Shown here one piece after another: positions 1 to 7,643 of a stretch of DNA of 20,393 bases (position 1 is its first letter; the number at the start of each line of letters is the position of its first letter). The notes beneath the pieces were generated by a model that ran no database searches, was not told the origin of the DNA, and saw nothing but the letters and a program-made list of their open reading frames with translations. Source of the stretch: a virus; the IMG/VR virus record IMGVR_UViG_3300035091_000002, positions 1 through 20,393 of that record. One strand, 5' to 3'. Both the position numbers and the translations under genes were made by a program.

Positions 1-1676
1 GGATACCGGGCGTGGCCGGCCTGTGGGGTGCCGTTCGTGCGGTACGTGTCGGTGTGGATGATGTTGACGCTCTTCGTGATGTCCGGCATGTTCGCGAGCT
101 GCCGATACTTGTTGATCAGGTTGTCGATCGCCGCGGTCGGCTGACCGGCGGCCACGGCGACGTCACGCAGTCGCTGCAGTTGCGACAGGTAGGCAGCATT
201 CGCTTTCTTCGTCGCCTCGATCGTGCCGTTCCCGGCGGCGATGTCCGCTTCGCGCTTCGCCTCGAGGTCGCCGATCATCCCGAGGATCATGCGCCGGTTG
301 GCCTGGCCGCCTTCGGTGTTGGCGTCGATCGAATCCTTGTTCTTCTTCAGCGTCGACGACAACTGCCGGAAGTCCTCGGCAACCTTCAGGTTGGCTTCGT
401 CGACACTCATCAATTCGCCGAAGAGCCGACCGAAGGCGGCGTTCGCGGCGTCGGCGGCGTCTGCGGTGTTGTAGACCGCGCCGGCCGCACCACGGGCGGC
501 CTCCTCCATATGGCCGAGCTCGTGCGCCGTCCCTTGGATCGGCGACGGGTCGATCAAGCCGATGCCCTGCGCGAAGTGCACGATCGTGTCGGCCGCCGGG
601 CCGACGGTCTTGACCAGAATGTCGAACCCGCCGATCAGCGCTTCGACATTGAACAGAATGAATTTGATCGCCTCGGCGGCCGACTCGCCATGGTCGCCGA
701 TGTCGTTCAGCAACTTGCCGATCTGCTGCGCGATCTCGGGGATTTCGGCGGCGATCGCGCCGAGCACGCGCTCGACGGCCGGCGCGGCCTTCTCGAGCGC
801 CGGACCGATGACCTCGATGCTCTTGCTGATCGCCTGGCCAAGCTCAGACGTCGCCGGTGCGATCTTGGAAAAGAAACCTTCGATGTTCGGTTGGATCTTG
901 GTCCAGGACTTGCCGAAGTCGCCAGCAACGCCGAGCAGTTGCTCTTTGAACGGCGCCGTGTCCTTCTGCAGGTCACCCATGATCTGCGCGCCGAGATTCT
1001 TGAACGCGCCTGCTACCTGCGGATCTTTCGCCTGTATCGCGATGCCGGCCGCGAGCCCGCCGGCGCCGATGCCGGCCAGGATGGCGCCATCGATCGCCGA
1101 CACGACGAACGGCATCGCGGCGACGACCGTGGCCACCAGGGCGGCAGCGACGCCGGCTTTCGCCTGCGGCGGCAGCGCGTCGAACGTGTCGATGATGCCG
1201 CCCTGCCAGGCGGACGAGAACGTCTTCGCGCCTTCTTTGCCAGCCTCCTCGGCGACCTTCGGCGCATCCTTGAACAGATCTTCGAAGAGGTTGCTGCTCT
1301 TGCCGCCCTTGCCGGTAGTGCCGAAGTGCTTCGCGACCTCGGACAGATCGCTGAATTCCTTCTTTGCCTTGCGTAGGTTGTCGAGCGAATCCTTGTCGCC
1401 GTACCGGGCGAACTGCTCGGCCGCGATCTTGGTGGCGACCTGCGCCTCGAGCATCTTGCGCGCGAGCTGGCCGGCGTCGTCACCGAGCTGATCGATCTTG
1501 CGCGACATCTTGCCGGCCTCGGCGGCGGCGCGCTCTTCCGAGACGCCGAGTTCGACGAATTTCTTCGCGCTCTTCTGCGCCTCCTCGCCGAGCGCCTTGA
1601 TATCCGTCTTGGCCGTGTTGATCGCGCGGCCGGAGTCGTTGGTACCAGTTACGCCGATGCGGACTTCATTGCTCAA
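1..1676 (-). CDS. Tape measure protein, 5' 558 codons (cut by window edge)
   Basis: The reading frame is open from a TTG at 1676 to the left edge, so the C-terminus is missing. The TTG sits behind a strong ribosome site (GGAGGAGG, about 6 bases upstream) and overlaps the stop of the frameshifted chaperone at 1673-1675. The visible part is rich in Ala, Lys and Glu, helical at the start (about residues 15-115), and has a long hydrophobic stretch at about residues 173-215 (many Ala, Val, Ile, Gly). These are usual traits of siphovirus tape measures, which set tail length and often insert into the host membrane. Position directly after the chaperone pair is the classical place for this gene. I see no enzymatic domain in the visible part; a lytic domain could lie in the missing C-terminus. 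Family call is firm from context; the start codon is fairly firm. Confidence 0.88.
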   Translation of the reverse strand, partial: MSNEVRIGVTGTNDSGRAINTAKTDIKALGEEAQKSAKKFVELGVSEERAAAEAGKMSRKIDQLGDDAGQLARKMLEAQVATKIAAEQFARYGDKDSLDNLRKAKKEFSDLSEVAKHFGTTGKGGKSSNLFEDLFKDAPKVAEEAGKEGAKTFSSAWQGGIIDTFDALPPQAKAGVAAALVATVVAAMPFVVSAIDGAILAGIGAGGLAAGIAIQAKDPQVAGAFKNLGAQIMGDLQKDTAPFKEQLLGVAGDFGKSWTKIQPNIEGFFSKIAPATSELGQAISKSIEVIGPALEKAAPAVERVLGAIAAEIPEIAQQIGKLLNDIGDHGESAAEAIKFILFNVEALIGGFDILVKTVGPAADTIVHFAQGIGLIDPSPIQGTAHELGHMEEAARGAAGAVYNTADAADAANAAFGRLFGELMSVDEANLKVAEDFRQLSSTLKKNKDSIDANTEGGQANRRMILGMIGDLEAKREADIAAGNGTIEATKKANAAYLSQLQRLRDVAVAAGQPTAAIDNLINKYRQLANMPDITKSVNIIHTDTYRTNGTPQAGHARY

Positions 1677-2271
1677 CCGGCACCTCCTCCCGAGCCATGT
1701 GCAAGATCATAAACTGCGAGCAGCCGGATCAACCCGGCGTCCTGGTCTAGGAGTCCGCCGGCCTCGGGGAGACAGCCGAATCGTCGGCAGAGTCCGATGA
1801 TCCGTTCGGCGTGTTCGAGTTCGGCAGGCTTGTCGACGTACTCGGCGCCGGCAGCGTCTGCATCGGAATCGACAGCCCCGCCAACCGATCGCCATCGGAT
1901 GACGGCTGAGGCAAAGGGATGGGTACCTCGATAATCGCCGCGCGCCAGGCGCGCACGATGTTGCGGATGAGCGGCCATTCCTCTTTGGACAGTGACTCCG
2001 GGTTGATCGGCACCGGCTGGTCGTTGTCGTCGAGCAGGTTCCACCACTTGATCAGCGCCGGGTACTCGTCGGTACCGCCGAGCCGGTCGTACAGTTCCTG
2101 GCGCTCGTCGAGATGCTCGTCGTCACCGAGGTTCATCAACATGAGCTCGGTCATGCGCATGTAGTCAGCCAGGTTGGCCGAGCGCGTCTTCACGATCAGG
2201 CCACTGAACGACGGATCTTCGAACTCGAGCACGAACGTGCGCCGGCGGAACCCCGGAGCTGGCGTTGTCAT
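1673..2271 (-). CDS. Tail assembly chaperone, long frameshifted form (G-T type), 199 aa
   Basis: This is the predicted fusion made when ribosomes slip back one base within the chaperone gene. Translation starts at the ATG at 2271, reads 120 codons in frame to the slippery heptamer at 1912-1918, then continues in the -1 frame for 79 codons to a TGA at 1673-1675. The extension is rich in acidic residues and ends in a Gly/Ala tail. In lambda, gpG and gpGT bind the tape measure and recruit tail-tube subunits in a set ratio; the same two-form arrangement just upstream of the tape measure is widespread in siphoviruses. The -1 frame stays open from 2047 down to 1673, which would be unneeded unless it is translated. 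The join itself is predicted from sequence, not shown. Confidence 0.83.
1747..2271 (-). CDS. Tail assembly chaperone, short form (G type), 174 aa
   Basis: Starts at ATG 2271 behind GGAGAG and ends at 1747. The first 120 residues are shared with the frameshifted form; after the slip site the zero-frame tail is rich in Ser, Pro, Thr and Asp and looks disordered. The core (about residues 10-110) contains FVLEFEDPSF near the N-terminus and a helical acidic segment. This pattern fits actinophage tail assembly chaperones, which are typically 120-180 residues. It lies between a tail tube protein (2324-2734) and the tape measure, as expected. The alternative upstream ATG at 2385 would lack a ribosome site and overlap the previous gene, so 2271 is preferred. 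Confidence 0.87.
   Translation of the reverse strand: MTTPAPGFRRRTFVLEFEDPSFSGLIVKTRSANLADYMRMTELMLMNLGDDEHLDERQELYDRLGGTDEYPALIKWWNLLDDNDQPVPINPESLSKEEWPLIRNIVRAWRAAIIEVPIPLPQPSSDGDRLAGLSIPMQTLPAPSTSTSLPNSNTPNGSSDSADDSAVSPRPADS
1912..1918 (-). promoter_or_regulatory. Programmed -1 ribosomal frameshift site
   Basis: On the minus strand the heptamer reads C CCT TTG in the zero frame of the chaperone gene, matching the X XXY YYZ rule (CCC, TTT, G). Slipping one base back re-pairs both tRNAs as CCC TTT. It falls exactly where the zero-frame and -1 open frames overlap, upstream of the zero-frame stop at 1747. Confidence 0.85.
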
Positions 2272-2323
2272 GGTCTCTCCAAATTGGACGGTGGGAGGGG
2301 ATGGGTTGTACGGGTACGAACGA

Positions 2324-2734
2324 TCACGCCCAGGTCGGCACGGTGCCGTCGCCGAGCACGCCGGGCGCCGTCCAGGGCAGCGCACCGTCGTTGCCGCGGT
2401 TGAACGAGTAGTCGGTGAAAGCGACTTCGACCGCGAGGGTCTTTCCGCCGATGCCGATCGTCGTCGTGCGCAGCACGCTCGTGCTCGACACGTCGGAGAA
2501 CACGGTGTGTGCCGTGGCGCCGGCCGCGAAGTTCGCCGTACCGGTCAAGGTGATGTTGAAATCGGCGATGCCGAGCAACCGCTCGAAGGCCGACTTGTCG
2601 ATGCCGGTCGCGTCGATGACGGCGCGCGGCGTGCCGAACTGCAGCGAGTTGATGTCGTTCTTGATCGCCTGCGGGGTGCCCGCCGAGCTGTCGACGCTGA
2701 GCGTCGTCCAGCCGAGGCCGGTCTGCTTGGCCAT
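2324..2734 (-). CDS. Tail tube protein (probable major tail protein), 136 aa
   Basis: Starts MAKQTGLGW behind a clear GGAGAGG site. The protein is small and beta-rich, with the run TGIDKSAFERLLG in the middle and DYSFNRG plus a Trp-containing C-terminus. This resembles short actinophage tail tube proteins, which polymerise as stacked rings to form the DNA channel of the tail. It sits directly upstream of the chaperone pair, the usual site of the major tail protein. A second gene (3211-3996) begins with the same eight residues and is also tail-like, so which of the two is the main tube subunit is inferred from position only. No cysteine-rich or enzymatic motif is seen. Confidence 0.75.
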   Translation of the reverse strand: MAKQTGLGWTTLSVDSSAGTPQAIKNDINSLQFGTPRAVIDATGIDKSAFERLLGIADFNITLTGTANFAAGATAHTVFSDVSSTSVLRTTTIGIGGKTLAVEVAFTDYSFNRGNDGALPWTAPGVLGDGTVPTWA

Positions 2735-2745
2735 GCCTACCTCTC

Positions 2746-3201
2746 CTATCCACGCTCGACGAGCGTCTTGATCTTCTCTTGATGCTCGCCGAAGTCGTCG
2801 ACGAACGAAGTCGCATCACCGAAGACGATCTTGCGGCCGGTCGGGTTGCCGCGCCAATCGCCGTCGCGGAAGTAGTAGATCGGCTCGCGCTCGAGCGCGA
2901 CACGGTGCGGAAGAAAGCACTCCTGGCCGGGCGCGAAGGTCAACAGCACACGCTCGACGCGGCCGCTCGCGCCTGTCATTTCTTGCACCGTGAAAAGCCG
3001 GCCGCTGCGCTCGCGCACGATCCGACACGCGCGCGCCTGATCAGGATCGGTCACGTCGAATCCCGAGATCCACCCGTTCGCGTAGTTCGGGCAGTCGACC
3101 TCCCTGCAGCTCGCCGGTCGGTAGTGCGTCGCCTGCGGCGCGCTGAGGCCGTACGTCTGCATGAGCGTGACGTCACGCGCCGGCTCGATTCGGAAGACCA
3201 T
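2746..3201 (-). CDS. Conserved small tail-region protein of unknown function, 151 aa
   Basis: ATG at 3201 follows an excellent GGAGG site placed just after the stop of the preceding tail gene. The protein has a CREVDCPNY segment near residue 33 with two cysteines, further cysteines at later positions, and a DGDWRGNPTGR motif near residue 115, followed by an acidic helical end. I recognise the overall pattern from similar-sized proteins found between tail genes in actinophages, but no biochemical role is known to me. It lies between the two MAKQTGLG tail proteins, so a structural or assembly role in the tail is likely. There is no signal peptide or membrane segment. Confidence 0.7.
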   Translation of the reverse strand: MVFRIEPARDVTLMQTYGLSAPQATHYRPASCREVDCPNYANGWISGFDVTDPDQARACRIVRERSGRLFTVQEMTGASGRVERVLLTFAPGQECFLPHRVALEREPIYYFRDGDWRGNPTGRKIVFGDATSFVDDFGEHQEKIKTLVERG

Positions 3202-3210
3202 GCCGACCTC

Positions 3211-3996
3211 CTACCAGCTCTTCAGCGCGTTGCGGCGCTGCGCCATGATGACGCCGGTCCAGGCCGAGAACGTGCCGGACGCGACGACGCGCAGCCAGCG
3301 CTTGACGTTCTGCGCGCCGGTCTCGATGCGCTGCCACCCATGCGCCGCGCTCACCGCGGTGAAGCCGCCGCCGGTCGTGTCGGCGTACGGATCAACCGAG
3401 CCGTTGTCGTTCGACTCTTGGATCTTGAACGTCACCGAAGTGCCGGTGAACGAGAACGTGTGAATGTGAAACGCCGCCCCGAACGCGCCCGGCGAGACCG
3501 AGCCGAGGTCGATACCGGCCAGGTTGCCAGCGCCCGACACGCTCTGCCCCCATGAGGTGAGCGAGAATCCCCATTCGAGAGGGATGCCGTCGCTCTCGTT
3601 CGCGGCGACGTTGAACGTGAAGCTGCCATCCTGGCCGCGGTTGCCGGGGTAGTCGATCTGCTTGGCCACCAGGTTGGCCACGACCGAGCCGGCCGCCGCG
3701 CCGGCGCCGAACGTGAAGAGCGAAGACGCCGTCGGCAGCGCCGAGAACTGCGAATGGCTCGCGTTCGAGGCAGGGTCGAAGTAGACGACAGCCTCGATCG
3801 CGCCGTCGTAGAGGCCGGACGGCAGGCCGTCGGCGGCGAGCACCGAGCCCATGCGCGACTGTCCGAGTTGCGTGATGTCCGTCGAGATGATCGGATTCGG
3901 CACGCCGCCACCGATCCGACCGAGCGACTGTACGTCGCCGCCGAGGTCGAAGCCGCCGACGGCGAACCGAGCACCGAGTCCAGTTTGCTTAGCCAT
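3211..3996 (-). CDS. Tail protein with tube-like N-terminus and C-terminal beta-sandwich, 261 aa
   Basis: Starts MAKQTGLG behind AGGGGTAAGG. The first 150 residues or so (containing VAKQIDYPGNRGQDGS and ending near LEWGFSLTSWG) look like an actinophage tail tube domain. Residues about 165-250 contain FSFTGTSVTFKIQES and WQRIETGA, a beta-sandwich module often appended to phage tail or capsid proteins and thought to face outward and bind surfaces or glycans. It may be a second tail tube protein, or the main one with a decorating domain; the shorter twin at 2324-2734 shares its first eight residues. It is followed closely by the small protein at 2746-3201. Confidence 0.75.
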   Translation of the reverse strand: MAKQTGLGARFAVGGFDLGGDVQSLGRIGGGVPNPIISTDITQLGQSRMGSVLAADGLPSGLYDGAIEAVVYFDPASNASHSQFSALPTASSLFTFGAGAAAGSVVANLVAKQIDYPGNRGQDGSFTFNVAANESDGIPLEWGFSLTSWGQSVSGAGNLAGIDLGSVSPGAFGAAFHIHTFSFTGTSVTFKIQESNDNGSVDPYADTTGGGFTAVSAAHGWQRIETGAQNVKRWLRVVASGTFSAWTGVIMAQRRNALKSW

Positions 3997-4006
3997 GCCT
4001 TACCCC

Positions 4007-6073
4007 TCACGCAACCTGGACGAAGGCGTCGTCGACGATGATCGGAATCGTAAGCGTCATGCAGCGGTAGATCTTCTGTGCGTTCGGAGGACCCATCGGC
4101 ACGTAGCCAGCCTCGGCGCCCATCGGCGGCCCCGTGATGCCGAGCAGGTCGATCGCCCGGACCGCGGGCAGATCGAGATCGAAGTCGGCGGACAGCGCTT
4201 CCATGACGGCGGCCATGGCTTTCATGACCGACGGGTCGATCAAGTCCTGCGGCTCGCTGAGGAAATTCTGATAGATCCGCAGGTACCAGGCCACGCGCAG
4301 TGACGTCGACGTGAGGCTCGACTCGCCGATGGCTGGCACCATCGTCTGCAGCCAGAGCGCGGCCGTGAGGCCGTTACGCGGCGCGCTCTTCGGTTCGTGC
4401 TGCTGAACGCGCTGGAATATTCCAAGACGCAGCACGAACGAGACGAGCGAGTTCAAGATCTCATCCAACCTGTCCCCCAATCTGACCGCTGGTAGCTCGA
4501 GGGTGGCGTTGCCGAAACCCAAGATCGGTACGACGGTGCGCCCGGACGCCGCGACGCGCTTGGCGCCGACGCCGAGCGATGTGATCGTGACGGCACCGCG
4601 CCCGGCGGCCGCTGCTTTCTTGACCGAGAAGCCGGCCGCGCGCATGGCCGTCGCCGCGGCGCCGACCTGTGGCGCGCGCTTCCCCGCGACCGACTGACCG
4701 ACGACGGCGGCCATCGCCGCGCCGACGACGACAGCGCGCTTGGCTGCCGTACTGCCGGCGCGTACGGCCAGGACGGCCGAGCCGGTCTGTGCACGCGCCG
4801 TGCCGCTCTGCTCGAAGCCGGCGCCGGTGATGGCGACGCCGGTCGTACCGGCCGCGGCGACGCGCTTGGCGGCCGTGCCGGCGCCGACGACGGCGACGCT
4901 CGCGGCCGCCGTCTCTTTGGCGATCTTGGCGACGCTGCCGCCGGCACGAACGGCGAGCTCGGCGGCGCCGGTCTGTGCCTGCTGATGGATCTCGGCGCCG
5001 GCCTGGCGGATGGCGAGCTCGGCCGTGCCGGTCTCCGGTGCGCGCTTGGCGCCGACGCCGGCCGGCCGGATCGCGATCATCGCCGCGCCGGTCTGCACGC
5101 GCGGACTGGTGGTCGTCTCCAAACCGGCCGCCGCGACGCTCAGCGCGCTCGTGCCGACCTGTGGCGCGCGCTTGACGCCGACGCCTGCAGCGCGCACCGG
5201 CACGACGGCCACGGCCGTCTGAGGCGCCACCTTGACGGCCGCACCGGTCGCCGAGATCGCGAGCGACGCCAGGCCGGTCTCGGCAGCAGCAGCGGCGGCG
5301 GCGATCTCGGCGACGAGTCGCCAGCGCCACGTCAACACCTGCATGAGCAGGTACGGACTCATGCGCCAACTGACGCCGCCGGCATCGGCCGCGGGCAGGA
5401 TTTCGACCCATGCCCAACGTAGCGACGTCGAGCCCGCCGGGAGGGTGACGTTCAGTGTCGTCGTCGCGCCGGCCACGCCGTTATTGCTGGCGCCGCGGAA
5501 GAACCCGTATGTGTAGTTCGCGGCGACGTCGGCCGAGCCTTCGAGCGATGTCGCCGTGCCGGCCGACTCGGCGCCGACGTCGGCCCAGTCGCAGGAGACC
5601 AGGAAGCCGCGCGAGCCGGTGCGCGTGGCCGTGTAGCTCTGCGCGATGCTGCTCGTCGAGGCCGTCGCGCCCTGCTTGCCGTGCTGGCCGACAGGGTTCG
5701 TCACGTCGGTGCCGGTCAACACGGTGACGAGCAGGGAGGCGTGACGGTTCGGCGACGCCGCGCCGTTCGTGACGGTGATCGTCATCGCCGAGGCCGGCGC
5801 CGGCGCGACGGCCGTCCAGGTCGCCACCTGGCCGTCGGCCGTCGGCGAGTCTGGCTGACGGCCGTTGTCATAGAGCGTGTAGTTGAGGTGCGTGCCGAGG
5901 TTGTCGGTGATGCCCGGCAGGCCGGGGCTGGTGGGATCGATCGTGTTCGCGGAATACCTGATCAACAGGGTGACGCCGGGCGGCGGCGTGAAGCTAGCCG
6001 TCGTCACGGTGGCGATCGTGCCGTCCGTCTGGACGGCGATGGCCGGCGTCGAGCCGTCGATCAGGATTCCCAC
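4007..6073 (-). CDS. Tail terminator with large repeat-bearing N-terminal extension, 688 aa
   Basis: Starts with GTG at 6073 behind GAGGTAGG. Three parts are visible. Residues 1-230 form a Thr/Ala/Gly-rich beta domain typical of virion surface proteins. Residues about 262-525 hold thirteen tandem repeats of 20 residues (two are 22). Residues about 527-688 match actinophage tail terminators: an EILNSLVSF-type helix, RVQQHEPKSAPRNGLTAALW, LRIYQNFLSEPQD, and a C-terminus with RCMTLTIPIIVDD. Tail terminators are normally about 150 residues alone and cap the tail tube where it joins the head. The fused front part would therefore project from the neck. The tail terminator call rests on the C-terminus and on position just before the tube genes. 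I see no frameshift or stop between the parts. Confidence 0.8.
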   Translation of the reverse strand: MGILIDGSTPAIAVQTDGTIATVTTASFTPPPGVTLLIRYSANTIDPTSPGLPGITDNLGTHLNYTLYDNGRQPDSPTADGQVATWTAVAPAPASAMTITVTNGAASPNRHASLLVTVLTGTDVTNPVGQHGKQGATASTSSIAQSYTATRTGSRGFLVSCDWADVGAESAGTATSLEGSADVAANYTYGFFRGASNNGVAGATTTLNVTLPAGSTSLRWAWVEILPAADAGGVSWRMSPYLLMQVLTWRWRLVAEIAAAAAAAETGLASLAISATGAAVKVAPQTAVAVVPVRAAGVGVKRAPQVGTSALSVAAAGLETTTSPRVQTGAAMIAIRPAGVGAKRAPETGTAELAIRQAGAEIHQQAQTGAAELAVRAGGSVAKIAKETAAASVAVVGAGTAAKRVAAAGTTGVAITGAGFEQSGTARAQTGSAVLAVRAGSTAAKRAVVVGAAMAAVVGQSVAGKRAPQVGAAATAMRAAGFSVKKAAAAGRGAVTITSLGVGAKRVAASGRTVVPILGFGNATLELPAVRLGDRLDEILNSLVSFVLRLGIFQRVQQHEPKSAPRNGLTAALWLQTMVPAIGESSLTSTSLRVAWYLRIYQNFLSEPQDLIDPSVMKAMAAVMEALSADFDLDLPAVRAIDLLGITGPPMGAEAGYVPMGPPNAQKIYRCMTLTIPIIVDDAFVQVA
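4508..5290 (-). repeat. Thirteen tandem 60-bp coding repeats (20-aa units)
   Basis: Within the tail terminator fusion, a Thr-Gly or Val-Gly pair recurs at residues 266, 286, 306, 328, 348, 368, 388, 408, 430, 450, 470, 490 and 510. The rough unit is APxTGxAxLAIRxAGxxxKR. The copies differ from each other, and two units have 22 residues. Alternating small and hydrophobic residues suggest a stacked beta structure. The DNA copies are diverged, so this is an old array, not a fresh slippage tract. Confidence 0.88.
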
Positions 6074-6081
6074 GGCCTACC

Positions 6082-6414
6082 TCACGGCCCCGCGGTGATC
6101 TGGCCGAGCGCGAAGACGTCTTCGATCACGTTCAGGCCGGCGGCCGACAGACCGGCCGCGGTGACGTTGCGATCTCCCTCGAGGTTGCCGATGCCGAACA
6201 CGTGCGTTGCCGTGTCCGGCCGGCCGTCGGCGCCGAGGCCGATGTAGATACGCGTGTACATGCAGCCGGCGTCGCGATGCAGCGTCGCGTTGATCAACGC
6301 GTGCGTCGTGTTGTCGTAGTTGATCACGATCGAGACGTGATTGCCCTGGTAGTCGGCACCTGAGTCGTACCGCCAGGGACTGACCTGGACGCCGCCAACC
6401 TTGCCTGCCGCCAT
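6082..6414 (-). CDS. Small virion-region protein of unknown function, 110 aa
   Basis: ATG at 6414 follows GGGAGGGTGG, a very strong ribosome site. The protein is beta-rich with charged and aromatic residues mixed (HVSIVINYDN, MYTRIYIGLG, HVFGIGNLEGD), and has one cysteine and no membrane segment. I do not recognise the family. It lies between two predicted virion surface proteins and the tail terminator fusion, and its tight spacing suggests co-translation with them. A structural neck or decoration role is the simplest guess. Confidence 0.65.
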   Translation of the reverse strand: MAAGKVGGVQVSPWRYDSGADYQGNHVSIVINYDNTTHALINATLHRDAGCMYTRIYIGLGADGRPDTATHVFGIGNLEGDRNVTAAGLSAAGLNVIEDVFALGQITAGP

Positions 6415-6426
6415 GCCACCCTCCCG

Positions 6427-6969
6427 CTAGTTGATGAGCGCGACGTGAAAGCCGTTCGTCTTCACGGTGTTGCTGGGGCTCGACGTTCCCCAGGTGCCCG
6501 AGACGCCGAGCGCGCGCGCGATCGTGGTATCCCATGTCACCGTGCGCAGCGCTTGCGTGATCGGGATCGGCGTCGATGTCCACGCGGTCAGCGACGTGCC
6601 GAGCTTCAGCTCGCCGCCGCCGACGAGCGTGCCTGACGTGCCGACCGCGGTCACCGTGCCGAACCACTCCATGGCCCACGGCCAGGCGGCGGCCGCCGAT
6701 CCGGTCGTGATCACCGACGACAGCGCGATGTCGGTCGTGATGGCGGCGGCCGCCGTGCCGATGTAGAAGCCGAGCGCGAGCGTCGGCGTGCCGGTCGTCG
6801 AGAATTCGCCGTAGGCCTGCAGCCAGAGCTTCGCGCCCGGACGCAGAACGTAGCCGTTGATGATCGGCAACGGCTGCGGCGAGATGTCCTGCTTCGTGGT
6901 GAACGAAGCGAAGGTCGAACTGGCCGCCGTGGGGAACGGCCCGACGCCGTTCGCGAGATAGAAGTCCAC
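6427..6969 (-). CDS. Beta-rich virion protein, probable neck or decoration protein, 180 aa
   Basis: Starts with GTG at 6969, two bases after the TAA of the previous gene. The sequence is dominated by Ala, Thr, Gly and Ser with alternating hydrophobic residues (LWLQAYGEFSTTG, LALGFYIGT, WAMEWFGTVTAVG), consistent with a jelly-roll or sandwich fold used in phage surface proteins. No enzymatic motif is seen. It sits in a block of three similar proteins between the neck protein and the tail terminator fusion. Function is inferred from composition and place only. Confidence 0.65.
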   Translation of the reverse strand: MDFYLANGVGPFPTAASSTFASFTTKQDISPQPLPIINGYVLRPGAKLWLQAYGEFSTTGTPTLALGFYIGTAAAAITTDIALSSVITTGSAAAAWPWAMEWFGTVTAVGTSGTLVGGGELKLGTSLTAWTSTPIPITQALRTVTWDTTIARALGVSGTWGTSSPSNTVKTNGFHVALIN

Positions 6970-6971
6970 GA

Positions 6972-7643
6972 TTAGATCACCGTCGCGTCGATGGTGATCG
7001 CGCCGATGGCCAGGGTGATCTGACCCTGCGAGGCGAAGACCTCGGGGACGACTTTCTCGAAGTAGACCTCACCTTGACCGGTCAGGTCGACGGCCGCGCC
7101 GCCCGAGGTCAGTGCGATTTGGAACGTGTCGGTCGCCGTGCCGACGACGAAGTACGCGCCACCTTCGGTCACGCCGGCGGGGATCGTCTCACCGACGACG
7201 TTGTACAGGATCACGCGATCGGCATTGGCCAGGCCGTGACCGTTGCTCGTGATCGTGTTGTTCGTGACGTCGGTCGAGTTGACGGTGCCGAAACCTTTCT
7301 TGGGGCTGGCGCCGCCGAACGGCGCGTAGCCGCGGAAGTTTGACGTGTTGCCGCTCGAGGCGTTCCAGAATGTGAAGAACCCGTACGTTCCGGCCGGCAC
7401 GTCGAACGTGAGCGCGCCGGTGTTGGCCTTGACGCCGCCGGACGCAGCGCCCCATACGACGGCCTGCCGCGCGTAGGCCGGCGATCCGCCGGTCGCTTCG
7501 GTCGCCGCGGCGTTCGTGCTCACGCCGGGCGTAGTGTCGGTCGGCGGAGCCGTGGTCAGCGTGTTGATGCCGATGTGCGTGATCTGTGTCGCGGACTCGT
7601 CGAGCGCGTCGAGAGCCACATTGAGTGCGGTCACATTGAGCAT
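6972..7643 (-). CDS. Fibre-like virion protein with beta-repeat domain, 223 aa
   Basis: ATG at 7643 begins directly after the TAG of the neck gene. The N-terminal half contains GGSPAYARQAVVW and FDVPAGTYGFFTFWNASSG, a pattern seen in many phage tail or neck fibre-like proteins. The C-terminal half carries GHGLANADRV, GAYFVVGTATDTFQIALTSG and GQGEVYF, a beta module that occurs repeatedly in phage surface and decoration proteins. Together these suggest an exposed structural protein near the head-tail junction. It could be a collar or whisker component, or a minor capsid protein. Not an enzyme as far as can be seen. Confidence 0.72.
   Translation of the reverse strand: MLNVTALNVALDALDESATQITHIGINTLTTAPPTDTTPGVSTNAAATEATGGSPAYARQAVVWGAASGGVKANTGALTFDVPAGTYGFFTFWNASSGNTSNFRGYAPFGGASPKKGFGTVNSTDVTNNTITSNGHGLANADRVILYNVVGETIPAGVTEGGAYFVVGTATDTFQIALTSGGAAVDLTGQGEVYFEKVVPEVFASQGQITLAIGAITIDATVI

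Noticed and set aside
12-1376. A 454-codon open frame on the plus strand.
   Set aside because: It is antisense to the tape measure gene, Arg/Asp/Val-rich with no motif, and reflects codon bias of high-GC DNA.
4508-5290. Regular 60-bp repeats considered as a CRISPR array.
   Set aside because: Units are contiguous, diverged and in frame inside a coding region; there are no unique spacers.
4461-5417. A 318-codon minus-strand frame made mostly of Arg, Gly and Ala.
   Set aside because: It is an out-of-frame reading of the tandem repeats in the tail terminator fusion, with no start site.
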